Source: Sulfurimicrobium sp963779055 (GTDB lineage Bacteria; Pseudomonadota; Gammaproteobacteria; Burkholderiales; Sulfuricellaceae). From it: 64,000 nt of DNA. Shown here one piece after another: positions 36,763 to 44,700 of this stretch. The notes under the pieces are model-generated. The model saw only the letters and a program-made list of their open reading frames with translations. It searched no databases and was not told the origin of the DNA. The position numbers and the translations under genes are program-made. Numbering within the stretch: the stretch's first letter is position 1; each line of letters starts with the position of its first letter. Where the stretch lies: assembly GCA_963779055.1 (NCBI GenBank), contig CAVZWN010000005.1:124001-188000 (forward strand), written 5' to 3'.

Positions 36763-36979
36763 TTTAAAAAGCCTAACCCTGATCGGTTGGGCTTTTTTCT
36801 GCCTGTCGTGCCAGTAGTGGCGCGGTTAGGGGCAACGATGCGTTGTTGAAGTCACCGGAAAAACCCCTTTTCTCGTCCATCACCCCTCGGAATCCTCTCT
36901 TTTCTCCATTTGACCTGTGGCTGGGCGGCGCTTGACCCCTCGATTTCATGCGGGTTTCGGGCCGATGGTTGTGCGTCAA
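36762..36979. repeat. 220-bp direct repeat, copy 2 (right edge of defence island)
   Basis: Matches 24770-24991 in the same orientation, including the terminator hairpin and a closing block ending GTGCGTCAA. The preceding CACCACCAA equals the tRNA-Met 3' end plus flank. The JetD reading frame starts exactly where the repeat stops. Confidence 0.8.
36769..36798 (+). terminator. Terminator hairpin in repeat copy 2
   Basis: AAGCCTAACC pairs with GGTTGGGCTT (one G-T pair) around CTGATC, followed by T residues. It ends transcripts coming out of the island. Confidence 0.8.
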
Positions 36980-37440
36980 ACGCGCTCTCGGTACATCGTG
37001 TGTTCATCACCGAAAACGAGACCAACTTCCTGGCATTTCCGCAGGCTCGTGATGCCATCGTGATTTTTGGCGCAGGTTACGGTTGGGACGCGCTGTCACG
37101 CAGTCATTGGCTGCAGAACTGCTCAATCCATTACTGGGGTGATATTGATACCCACGGCTTCGGCATTCTGGACCAACTGCGAGGTCAATTTGAGCATGTG
37201 GCTTCGTTCTTGATGGACAGGGAAACCCTTGAAGCGCATACCGCTGTTTGGGGGCGCGAAGACAAGCCCTTGGTCGCGGACTTGCATCATCTGACATCCG
37301 AAGAGCGAGGTCTCTACGATGATCTGCGCGACAACCGCATTCGTGCTGGACTACGGCACATCGGCTTCCACTGGCTGGCTCATTGCCTTCAACATATCCT
37401 TGATGGCAATGCCACTCCCCATATGGGCATCTTGCCATGA
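36979..37440 (+). pseudogene. JetD (Wadjet, DUF2220) C-terminal remnant
   Basis: The open frame contains VHRVFITENETNFLAFP, DAIVIFGAGYGWDALSRS, CSIHYWGDIDTHGFGILDQL and MDRETLEAHTAVWG, the Toprim-like C-terminal domain of JetD, the nuclease subunit of the Wadjet anti-plasmid system. The N-terminal half is missing: sequence left of 36979 is the 220-bp repeat. The end (RIRAGLRHIGFHWLAHCLQH) is near normal. JetABC are absent, so no working Wadjet is here. Confidence 0.8.
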
Positions 37441-37489
37441 TGACCATAAAAAGACTATATTCGGTCTTTGTTAACTTTGGAGCACGGCC

Positions 37490-37765
37490 ATGCGCTACTC
37501 ATCTCAAGTCAAGCCGATCAGCTACCTCAAAGCCAATGCTGCCGAGGTTCTGGCACACCTCGCTGAGCAGCGTGAGCCCATGGTCATCACCCAGAACGGT
37601 GAGGCCAAAGCCGTCCTGCAGGACGTAGCCTCGTTCGAGGAGACGCAAGAAACACTGGCCTTGCTGAAAATCCTGGCGCTAGGCAACCAGGATGTGGCTG
37701 CTGGCAAGATTAAGCCCGTGGCCGATGTCGTTGCCCGCCTTCGCGCCAAGCGAGCCACGGTCTGA
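37490..37765 (+). CDS. Type II antitoxin, Phd/YefM family
   Basis: 91 residues. The N-terminal part, YSSQVKPISYLKANAAEVLA, then EPMVITQNGEAKAVLQDVAS, is the Phd/YefM DNA-binding fold; the C-terminal helix would wrap the toxin. GGAGCACGGCC precedes the ATG. Its stop overlaps the toxin's ATG (TGATG), as is usual for such pairs. Expected to repress its own promoter with the toxin; AATATTC-type AT-rich sequence at 37449-37475 could hold the promoter. Confidence 0.9.
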   Translation: MRYSSQVKPISYLKANAAEVLAHLAEQREPMVITQNGEAKAVLQDVASFEETQETLALLKILALGNQDVAAGKIKPVADVVARLRAKRATV

Positions 37766-38106
37766 TGCCAGGCGCACCAGCGAAATTCGAAGTTCTGCTC
37801 ACCGAGGGTGCGGAGCAGGACTTGGAGGCCATCCACGACTACATCTCCGAATTCGATTGTGTGGCCAATGCCAACTACGTCTTGGATGAGTTGATGGAGG
37901 TTGTGGAGAGCCTGTCAAAATTCCCGGAGCGCGGCAGCTACCCGAAGGAACTGGTCGGCCTCGGCATCAAAGAATACCGCCAGACTTTTTTCAAGCCATA
38001 CCGGGTGATCTACCGTGTCACAGGCAGCCAAGTCATCATCTATCTGATTGCTGACGGGCGCCGCGATATGCAATCGGTGCTGGCTCGCCGCCTGCTTGGC
38101 GCTTGA
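37765..38106 (+). CDS. Type II toxin, RelE/ParE family
   Basis: 113 residues. FEVLLTEGAEQDLEAIHDYI at the start, FPERGSYPKELVGLGIKEYR in the middle and KPYRVIYRVTGSQVIIYLIA then DGRRDMQSVLARRLL at the end are typical of ParE/RelE plasmid-stabilisation toxins. Length is normal and there is no break. RelE types cut mRNA in the ribosome while ParE types poison gyrase; sequence alone does not decide. Forms an operon with the preceding antitoxin, bracketed by the 53-bp repeats. Confidence 0.9.
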   Translation: MPGAPAKFEVLLTEGAEQDLEAIHDYISEFDCVANANYVLDELMEVVESLSKFPERGSYPKELVGLGIKEYRQTFFKPYRVIYRVTGSQVIIYLIADGRRDMQSVLARRLLGA

Positions 38107-38125
38107 CCCGCAGCAACACGCACAT

Positions 38126-38178
38126 GTGCTCATTGACCCCAATAGCGAGTCATTCGGTTGTAAACTGAGCACCGCCAA
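38126..38178. repeat. 53-bp repeat, copy B
   Basis: GTGCTCATTGACCCCAATAG to TGAGCACCGCCAA, directly repeated with copy A at 36710. The two copies flank the JetD remnant and toxin-antitoxin genes. Confidence 0.7.
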
Positions 38179-38212
38179 GAATATAAAAGCATGAGAAGCC
38201 GCGGGTATCTCT

Positions 38213-39568
38213 TTAAGCGGCGGGCAGGTCGAGCAGGAAGGCGCTGCCGCCGAGGTCGCTTTTAACGATGGCGATACGGCCATGGTGCAATTCAACAAAG
38301 GCCTTGGCCAGGCTCAGCCCAAGGCCCGAGCCTGTCATGGTGCGGCTTGGGTCAAGACGGGAAAATCGCTCGAACACCTTGTCCCGCATCTCGGGAGGGA
38401 TGCCTGGGCCGCCGTCCTCCACTACAACCTTGATCTGGTTATCCTGACGGTGCGCACCCAGCCTGATTTCCCCTCCCGATGGGACATATTTGAGGGCGTT
38501 ATCGAGCAGGTTTGAAATGATCTGGGCAAGAAGCTGCCGGTTTCCGTAGATCAGCAAGCCCTCAGCCACGTCGCCATGAAGTACCAGGCCATGTTCCTCG
38601 GCAGAGGGTTCATAAAGCTCGACCAGTTCATTCAGCAGTTCAGAAAAATCCACCACGGCGCGTTTCACCGGCATTCCCCCAGACTCCGCCCGGCTGATGG
38701 CAAGCAGGGAACTGAAAATGCTCTGCATTTTTTCCAGCTCGCTATGTACTCTTTGCAGTGCCGCAAGATGCCCCTCGCCACCTTCCTGCTGCAAGGCCAC
38801 CTGGACTTCGGAGCTGAGGCGAGTCAGGGGTGTACGCAAATCGTGGGCGATGTTATCGCTCACCTGCCGGATGCCTTGCACCAGCCGCTCGATACGCTCA
38901 AGCATCGCATTCATGTTGCCGGCCAGCACTGACAGTTCATCGTTGCCTGTGACCGGCATGCGGCTGGAAAGATCGCCGGATTGCATGATCAGATTGGTGT
39001 TCTGGTTGAAAGCATCAATCCGGGCACGAAACCGCCGTGCCAGCCAGAGGCCCATCGCCAGTCCAAGCAGTGACACCGTGCCTCCGGTCAGGAGAAAAAT
39101 CTGGCGAAAATTCCTGATCAACTCGAGTACAGGGTCCATGCTGACTGCAGTAAAAGCAGTCAGCCCATCTCCCAGGGGGAAAGAGACTACTCGCGCCTGA
39201 TATAATTTCCCATTACTCGACTCGACCTCCATCTGCCGCACGCCGGAAAACATCTTTTCCAGAGGCAGAATCAGGCCGCCAGCCTGATAGGTAATCTGGT
39301 TGTGCTTGTCAAGAATACGGAAACCATGAGACTGGCTACCCTCACTCTCGATTTCACTCTTGATCGCATGATACAAGCCTTCTGTGCCATGATCGCGGTA
39401 CTGCAATTCAAGCAGTTTGCGCTCTTCCGACAGGGTATGGTCCACCCCCTTGGTCAGCGTGGAAGTAAGCTGATAATCGAGAAAGAAAAAGATTAGCCCG
39501 GCACTCACCACGTAAGCCAACAGCAGCGACATAACGAGGCGAACCGGCGCCGAATCGCGAAATTTCAT
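38213..39568 (-). CDS. Sensor histidine kinase (HAMP-HisKA-HATPase)
   Basis: 451 residues. Two membrane helices (about 10-31 and 157-176) frame a periplasmic sensor of about 125 residues; HAMP follows (about 180-232). The phospho-acceptor is His242 in SDNIAHDLRTPL. The ATP-binding boxes NLLDNALKY, VEDGGPGIPP, ERFSRLD and TGSGLGLSLAK are complete. Start ATG overlaps the response regulator's stop (ATGA), so they are one operon. The phosphatase/kinase signal is unknown; relatives near CusS/QseC-type kinases sense metals or envelope state. A few bases downstream is the edge of the mobile region. Confidence 0.9.
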   Translation of the reverse strand: MKFRDSAPVRLVMSLLLAYVVSAGLIFFFLDYQLTSTLTKGVDHTLSEERKLLELQYRDHGTEGLYHAIKSEIESEGSQSHGFRILDKHNQITYQAGGLILPLEKMFSGVRQMEVESSNGKLYQARVVSFPLGDGLTAFTAVSMDPVLELIRNFRQIFLLTGGTVSLLGLAMGLWLARRFRARIDAFNQNTNLIMQSGDLSSRMPVTGNDELSVLAGNMNAMLERIERLVQGIRQVSDNIAHDLRTPLTRLSSEVQVALQQEGGEGHLAALQRVHSELEKMQSIFSSLLAISRAESGGMPVKRAVVDFSELLNELVELYEPSAEEHGLVLHGDVAEGLLIYGNRQLLAQIISNLLDNALKYVPSGGEIRLGAHRQDNQIKVVVEDGGPGIPPEMRDKVFERFSRLDPSRTMTGSGLGLSLAKAFVELHHGRIAIVKSDLGGSAFLLDLPAA

Positions 39569-40242
39569 TCCGCGCGCAGCAGATAACCCTCACCACGCAC
39601 TGTGTGCAGAAGAGGCGAGGGAAAGTATTTGTCGATCTGGTGGCGCAGGCGGCTGATGTGAACGTCAACCACGTTGGTCTGGGGATCAAAATAATAATCC
39701 CACACATTTTCCAGCAGCATGGTGCGGGTCACCACCTGGCCTGCGTGGCGCATGAGGTATTCGAGCAGGCGCAATTCGCGCGGCTTGAGAAAAACATCCT
39801 GTCCGGAACGGGTCACCTTGCGGGTCAGCAGATCCAGTTTCAGATCGCCCACCTCCAGCACCGTTTCCTGAGCCGACACGCTACGCATACGGCGCAACAA
39901 GGCTTCGATGCGTGCCTGCAGCTCACTGAAAGCATAGGGCTTGACCAGATAATCATCACCACCGGAGCGCAGGCCTTCGACCCGTTCATCCACCTCACCC
40001 AGAGCACTCAGGACCAGCGCTGGCGTGTTAATTCCTTCGCTGCGCAGGGTCCGCAGCATGGTCAAGCCGTCCATTCTGGGCATCATGACATCCACGACCC
40101 ACAGGTCAAAATTGCCGCCACGGGCCATTTCCAGGCCATGTTCCCCGTCACGGGCAATGTCCGAAAGATAGCCCAGACCAGCCAGCCCTTGCTGCAAAAG
40201 CAGCGCAGCTACGGAATCGTCTTCAACGATAAGGATGTTCAT
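39565..40242 (-). CDS. OmpR/PhoB-type response regulator
   Basis: 225 residues: receiver with acidic pair at 8-9, phospho-acceptor Asp51 (WVVDVMMPRMDG), Thr/Ser at about 79, Lys in LVKPYAF; then a winged-helix DNA-binding domain with RELRLLEYLMRHAGQVVTR and VVDVHISRLRHQID. Overlaps its kinase gene by four bases. All phosphorylation residues are present. Likely regulates target operons elsewhere and possibly the divergent small gene at 40383. Confidence 0.92.
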   Translation of the reverse strand: MNILIVEDDSVAALLLQQGLAGLGYLSDIARDGEHGLEMARGGNFDLWVVDVMMPRMDGLTMLRTLRSEGINTPALVLSALGEVDERVEGLRSGGDDYLVKPYAFSELQARIEALLRRMRSVSAQETVLEVGDLKLDLLTRKVTRSGQDVFLKPRELRLLEYLMRHAGQVVTRTMLLENVWDYYFDPQTNVVDVHISRLRHQIDKYFPSPLLHTVRGEGYLLRAE

Positions 40243-40302
40243 ACAAAATCAGGCGCCTTGGTTGAGAATGCAAAATGCTAAGCTCATTATTACAGAAACA
40301 AC

Positions 40303-40318
40303 ATGAACAATAGTTCAT
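40303..40318. promoter_or_regulatory. Inverted repeat between divergent genes
   Basis: ATGAAC-AATA-GTTCAT is a perfect 6-bp inverted repeat midway between the response regulator and the small gene at 40383. It could be an operator for the regulator. Confidence 0.4.
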
Positions 40319-40382
40319 TTCTTCTTTCCAATCAGGGTGCTATATTGGCGTTATCAACTATCTGGAATATATGGAGGAAATT

Positions 40383-40562
40383 ATGGCAAACAAGTCTGCC
40401 CTCCCCGTTTATGAAGTTGAGTTCATTCCCCTGGAACGTCGCCTTGACGACCGCCGCAGAAATTCCGACAGTTGTTATGCCGGCCCTGAGCGGCGACGCG
40501 AAAAGAGCCGCCGCGGCAGCGAACGCAAAGCCGCAAAGCCGCGCCTGCGCTCGATGAATTAA
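40383..40562 (+). CDS. Small basic protein with twin DRR/GPERR motifs
   Basis: 59 residues from ATG 40383, preceded by GGAGG at good spacing. After a short neutral start, FIPLERRLDDRRRNSD and YAGPERRREKSRRG make it about one third Arg/Lys. GPERRR-type motifs occur in many short, uncharacterised betaproteobacterial proteins. No membrane segment. Possible nucleic-acid or receptor binder; function unknown. Too short to rely on homology, but the ribosome site and codon pattern support it. Confidence 0.65.
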   Translation: MANKSALPVYEVEFIPLERRLDDRRRNSDSCYAGPERRREKSRRGSERKAAKPRLRSMN

Positions 40563-40573
40563 CGAATACGGAC

Positions 40574-41614
40574 CTAGCTTACAGCGACCCGGACCTCTCC
40601 AGCCACCATTCTTCCGATTTCGCAGGCGTAACCGAACCCCTCCTGACGGAACAGGTCCAGCACATCAACTACCGCTTCAGGTGCGCAGGCCACCAGCAAA
40701 CCACCGCTGGTCTGCGGATCGCACAACAGATTCTGTTTCCACGCCTCCATGCCCTCTGGCAGCAGCACTTCTTGACCGTAACTGGCCCAGTTGCGCGCTC
40801 CGGCACCTGTAACATAACCCTGCCTGGCCAGTTCCAGCGCCACCGGCAGAACGGGCAGCCGGTCAAACTCAAGCTCGGCCCCCAAGCGCGAGCCACGGCA
40901 GATCTCCAGCAAATGTCCGAGCAGGGCAAAGCCGGTGACATCGGTCAGCGCATGTACACCCTGCATATGGGCCAGCGTCGAGCCTGCCACGTTGAGCTGG
41001 GTCGTGCTTCCCAGCATCTGGCGGTAGCCCTCCTCGGACAGCTCACCTTTCTTGAGCGCCGCGCTCATGATGCCGACGCCCAGCCCCTTGCCGAGGATCA
41101 GCACGTCACCTTCCTGCGCACCCACGTTGCGTTTCACTTTGTCCGGATGCACCACGCCCAGCGCCACCAGGCCATAAATCGGTTCGGGTGAATCGATCGA
41201 ATGACCGCCCGCAATGGGAATACCGGCCGCCGCGCACACCGCCTCGCCACCGGCCAGAATCCCCTGAATCACATCGGTAGGCAGCTTGCCCACTGGCATG
41301 CCGACAATGGCCAGCGCCATGATCGGCTGCGCGCCCATGGCATAGATATCGGACAAGGCATTGGTTGCCGCAATGCGGCCGAAATCCACCGGATCGTCCA
41401 CGATGGGCATGAAAAAATCAGTTGTCGCGACAATCGCCTGATGATCGTTGAGGCGATAGACCGCCGCATCATCGCCGGTTTCCGTGCCGACCATGAGATC
41501 GGGATGAACCAGGCGGGCAGGCATGTTGGCGAGGATTTCATTCAAAAGGGCAGGTGCAATTTTGCAGCCGCAGCCGCCGCCATGCGAGAACTGTGTTAAT
41601 TTAATTGCTGTCAT
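40574..41614 (-). CDS. selD: Selenide, water dikinase
   Basis: 346 residues. The selenium-reactive loop GGGCGCK has Cys15, Cys17 and Lys18; the catalytic position is Cys, not selenocysteine. TTDFFMPIVDDP, ATNALSDIYAMGA and AGGHSIDSPEPI are conserved ATP/metal motifs. The enzyme makes selenophosphate from selenide and ATP. Its 5' end overlaps the divergent mnmH reading frame. No selA or selB is in the window, so the visible use of selenophosphate is tRNA modification by MnmH. Confidence 0.95.
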   Translation of the reverse strand: MTAIKLTQFSHGGGCGCKIAPALLNEILANMPARLVHPDLMVGTETGDDAAVYRLNDHQAIVATTDFFMPIVDDPVDFGRIAATNALSDIYAMGAQPIMALAIVGMPVGKLPTDVIQGILAGGEAVCAAAGIPIAGGHSIDSPEPIYGLVALGVVHPDKVKRNVGAQEGDVLILGKGLGVGIMSAALKKGELSEEGYRQMLGSTTQLNVAGSTLAHMQGVHALTDVTGFALLGHLLEICRGSRLGAELEFDRLPVLPVALELARQGYVTGAGARNWASYGQEVLLPEGMEAWKQNLLCDPQTSGGLLVACAPEAVVDVLDLFRQEGFGYACEIGRMVAGEVRVAVS

Positions 41615-42675
41615 TATTTAGCAGAGTCAAGAAATTGGTAAAGGAAGCAAACCTAGCACAGCTCGAGCAGTTTGACGAGATCATCGATGTCCGCTCACCC
41701 TCTGAATTTGCCGAGGACCATATTCCGGGGGCGCTGAACTTTCCCGTACTTGACGACGAGGAACGTGCCCGCATCGGCACGATGCACAAGCAGGTCTCCC
41801 CTTTCGATGCCAAGAAAGCCGGCGCTGTCCTGGTATCGCGTAATATCGCCAGGCATCTGGAGCAGGGCTTTGCCGCCAGGCCGAAAAACTGGCGCCCGCT
41901 GGTGTATTGCTGGCGCGGCGGCAAGCGCAGCGGCTCCATGGCCCATGTGCTGGACCAGGTGGGCTGGCACAGCGGCCAGCTGGACGGGGGCTACAAGGCC
42001 TACCGGCGCCAGGTGCTGGAAGACCTGCTCACCCTGCCGGCCCGCTTCCAGTGGCGCGTAGTGTGTGGCGCCACTGGTTCGGGCAAGAGCCGTCTGCTGC
42101 AGGCGCTGCAGGTGGCGGGCGCGCAGGTGCTGGACCTGGAAGGCCTGGCCAACCATCGCGGCTCGCTGCTCGGCAACGTCCCCGGCACGCCGCAGCCGGG
42201 GCAAAAATTTTTCGAAAGCCTGATCTGGTCAAAGCTGCACAGCTTTGATCCTGCCCTGCCCGTCTACGTCGAAGCCGAAAGCAAGAAAATCGGCAATGTC
42301 CGGGTACCGGAAACCCTGATCGCTGCGATGTGGCAAAGCCAGTGCATCCGCGTTGAAGCCAGCATTGCGCAACGGGTCGAGCTATTGAAAGAGGAATATG
42401 CGCATTTTCTCGCCGACCCGGATGAACTCGGGCAAAAACTGGGGTTTCTTTCCGTCCTCCACGGCAAGGAGCGCATCGCCCGCTGGCAGCAAATGGCGCA
42501 GCAGGGCGAATGGGACACGCTGGTGGCGGAATTGCTGGAACAGCACTATGACCCGGCCTATACCCGCTCCACGCTCAAGCACTACCCGCACTACAGCGAT
42601 GGACTTATCCTCCAGCCGCACAGCCTGGGTGATAAGTCGATGCTGGAGATAGCGAAGAAAGTCCTCGGAAACTAA
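41605..42675 (+). CDS. mnmH: tRNA 2-selenouridine synthase
   Basis: Up to 356 residues. N-terminal rhodanese domain with active Cys in LVYCWRGGKRSG (about residue 97), then a P-loop GATGSGKS (about 153-160). It replaces sulfur by selenium at wobble 2-thiouridine of tRNA Lys, Glu and Gln, through a geranylated intermediate. The start is unclear: no ATG is available; TTG at 41605 or TTG at 41635 are candidates, and conserved sequence begins after the second. Either way the gene abuts or overlaps selD head to head, leaving no room for promoters outside coding sequence. Confidence 0.92.
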   Translation: MLSLFSRVKKLVKEANLAQLEQFDEIIDVRSPSEFAEDHIPGALNFPVLDDEERARIGTMHKQVSPFDAKKAGAVLVSRNIARHLEQGFAARPKNWRPLVYCWRGGKRSGSMAHVLDQVGWHSGQLDGGYKAYRRQVLEDLLTLPARFQWRVVCGATGSGKSRLLQALQVAGAQVLDLEGLANHRGSLLGNVPGTPQPGQKFFESLIWSKLHSFDPALPVYVEAESKKIGNVRVPETLIAAMWQSQCIRVEASIAQRVELLKEEYAHFLADPDELGQKLGFLSVLHGKERIARWQQMAQQGEWDTLVAELLEQHYDPAYTRSTLKHYPHYSDGLILQPHSLGDKSMLEIAKKVLGN

Positions 42676-43457
42676 CTGCAGCGCCCGTTCCGTTCCAGTT
42701 TCATATATTTCTGCAGCCAGTCCTTGACCCGCTCCCGCGCATGCCGGGCGGCGATTTTTTCTTCCGGCGTCTGGTCATTGCGGAAATCGAAAGCGCGGCG
42801 CGCCAGCGGGTAATATTGCATCTCGACCGGCACCCCGCGTTCATATAAAGCATAGAAAGCGCGGCCGCCATTGATGCGGCGCAATTCGAAATCCTGCTCG
42901 CCGATCAGGAACAGCATGGGGGTAGTGATCTGAGAAATTTCCGGCGCCACGCTGAAAAGCTGCTCCGGCTCCGGCGCATTCGGATTCTGCATGTGGCCTG
43001 CATAGGCGGCTATTGCCGCAATGTCCTTGCCGCGTTTCGCTGCAAGGCGGATCGAGTAATAACCGCCGCGCGAGTAACCCACCACCCCCACCGGCATCCG
43101 GCAAGTTTCGGGCAAAGCCATGAGCGCATCCAGGCTGGCTTCGATATCATTTTCCGTTGCCGGGTCATGAGCCGAAGGCCAGCGCTCGATAAAGCGCCCG
43201 CCCTGCCAGTCCGGCGCCAGCACCACAAACCCCTGCTCTGCCAGCGTGGAAATATGGCGCTGGTCGACTTCGTCATAGCCCCGTTTGGCATGGATATACA
43301 GCACAGGCGGGAATGGCCCTTTGCCTGCGGGAATGGCGATTTCCGCAGGAACTTCCACCTCGCCAGACTTGATCGCTATTTTCCTGAGCTGGATTCCCCC
43401 CGCCTGAGCGATCGGGGAAGCCAGCAATAATGCTAAAACCAGGGTAATGATTTTCAC
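42672..43457 (-). CDS. Exported dienelactone hydrolase-like protein, catalytic His replaced
   Basis: 261 residues, signal peptide 1-19 (SPIAQA|G). Alpha/beta hydrolase of the dienelactone hydrolase family: nucleophile Ser129 in GYSRGG, acid Asp189 in LIGEQD. The expected His (family pattern YPxAxHxF) is Arg221 in YYPLARRAFDFR; codon CGC is one transition from CAC. Thus it may be non-catalytic, or use another His. It converges on mnmH with a four-base overlap. Substrate unknown; periplasmic or secreted. Confidence 0.82.
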   Translation of the reverse strand: MKIITLVLALLLASPIAQAGGIQLRKIAIKSGEVEVPAEIAIPAGKGPFPPVLYIHAKRGYDEVDQRHISTLAEQGFVVLAPDWQGGRFIERWPSAHDPATENDIEASLDALMALPETCRMPVGVVGYSRGGYYSIRLAAKRGKDIAAIAAYAGHMQNPNAPEPEQLFSVAPEISQITTPMLFLIGEQDFELRRINGGRAFYALYERGVPVEMQYYPLARRAFDFRNDQTPEEKIAARHARERVKDWLQKYMKLERNGRCS

Positions 43458-43709
43458 GTGTAGTCGTCCTTATTTGGGCCAAGGAAGATTCTCACACAGC
43501 GCGATAAAGTTGTATTGAGCCGTTTGGACTAGCGCAAAGTTCATGGCCACAATGAAATTGATCTGTCTCAATTGACCAGCGAAAAAAAAGTGCTAGGCTG
43601 TAAGGACCATCGTGAAATGCGCTAATGCACTCACGCATGGATTTTCAATCCCGACTCCAGGCGACTGCAACCGGGTCAAATGGAATCACAATCAGGAGTG
43701 TTGAACATT

Positions 43710-44150
43710 ATGAGCACCACCTGGATTCTTGTCGCAAATGCCAGCATCGCACGTCTGTACGCCAATCATGGTCCAAAAAAAGGGCTGCAACTGATCAAGG
43801 AACTGGCTCACCCGGAGAGCCGCGAAAAAGCCGGCAATCTGGTCTCCGATCGCCCCGGCCACAATCCCGGCGCAGGCGACGGCCATGGCTCATTTGTCCC
43901 GGCCACGTCCCCGAAACACAACGAGGCGGAACGCTTCGCCCAGCAACTGGCAAGCGAGATGGACAGCGGACGCACCTCGAACAGCTACACGCGCGCCATT
44001 CTGGTAGCAGCACCGGCCTTCATGGGACTGCTCAAGGGCTGCATCAACAGCCACGTGAGCAAGCTGGTGAGCGAGAATGTAGATAAGGATTACACCAAGG
44101 CCACCGAGAAGGAACTGGCCGGCCACCTAGAGAGCATCATTTTCCTCTGA
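43710..44150 (+). CDS. Host attachment family protein
   Basis: 146 residues from ATG 43710 with AGGAG upstream. TTWILVANASIARLYANHG and SYTRAILVAAPAFMGLLKGC fit the Host_attach family (named from a plant-associated Agrobacterium protein), of RNase-fold-like architecture. Role in a free-living bacterium is unclear; no signal peptide, so cytoplasmic. Its 3' end overlaps the convergent thpR gene by 24 bases. Confidence 0.85.
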   Translation: MSTTWILVANASIARLYANHGPKKGLQLIKELAHPESREKAGNLVSDRPGHNPGAGDGHGSFVPATSPKHNEAERFAQQLASEMDSGRTSNSYTRAILVAAPAFMGLLKGCINSHVSKLVSENVDKDYTKATEKELAGHLESIIFL

Positions 44151-44693
44151 CGTACCTGAAAGACCCCAGCGGCCTATGACTTCATAGGTCGCGCCAGCAT
44201 CGGTGGTCACCGATTTCACCAGCACAAAAGCATCAGCCGCCCAAGCAAGAGGCATCATGGGCGGCATTTCCACTCCATCACAGCGGGCATTTCTGAGCAG
44301 AGTGACATGCGGCACAAAAACGGGCCGATCATCGAATGTAAAGCCCGCGTTGCGCAAGGCTTCCTGCAACTGAGTCACCAATCCCTCCAGCGCCTCTGGA
44401 GTTTCCAGTGGCGCTGTCCAGGCCACCCGGTTATGACGCCACCAGCCCACATGATCCAGCGTCAGGGAAAAAGGGATGCCAGACACGTGCCCAGCCACCG
44501 TCCGCAGTTCATCCAGCCGCGCCTCCGCGATATTGCCGAGAAATACCAGAGTGAGATGCAGATTCGGCGCCCGCATCCGGCGCCCGCCACACGCCGTGTG
44601 CAGCTTTCTGCCGGCCTGATCGAGCGCGCGCCGCACTTCGGCATCCGGCCACAGAGCAAAAAACAGCCGGATTGTCTGCTCTCCCCCTGCCAC
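44127..44693 (-). CDS. thpR: RNA 2',3'-cyclic phosphodiesterase
   Basis: 188 residues of the 2H phosphoesterase superfamily. The two signature motifs are HLTLVF (about 46-51) and HVTLLR (about 128-133). The enzyme opens 2',3'-cyclic phosphate ends of RNA; older names cite 2'-5' RNA ligase. LFFALWPD near the start is typical. Same strand as and 7 bp downstream of ispF, so in the ispD-ispF transcript. Confidence 0.92.
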   Translation of the reverse strand: MAGGEQTIRLFFALWPDAEVRRALDQAGRKLHTACGGRRMRAPNLHLTLVFLGNIAEARLDELRTVAGHVSGIPFSLTLDHVGWWRHNRVAWTAPLETPEALEGLVTQLQEALRNAGFTFDDRPVFVPHVTLLRNARCDGVEMPPMMPLAWAADAFVLVKSVTTDAGATYEVIGRWGLSGTSEENDAL

Positions 44694-44700
44694 CGCGTAT

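Noticed and set aside
36979..37440. Working Wadjet system
   Set aside because: Only the C-terminal part of JetD is present; jetA, jetB and jetC are absent.
24770..38178. Complete integrative element with its own integrase
   Set aside because: No tyrosine or serine recombinase or transposase was found between or near the repeats.
40574..41614. SelD as a selenoprotein
   Set aside because: The reactive codon is Cys and no in-frame TGA is present.
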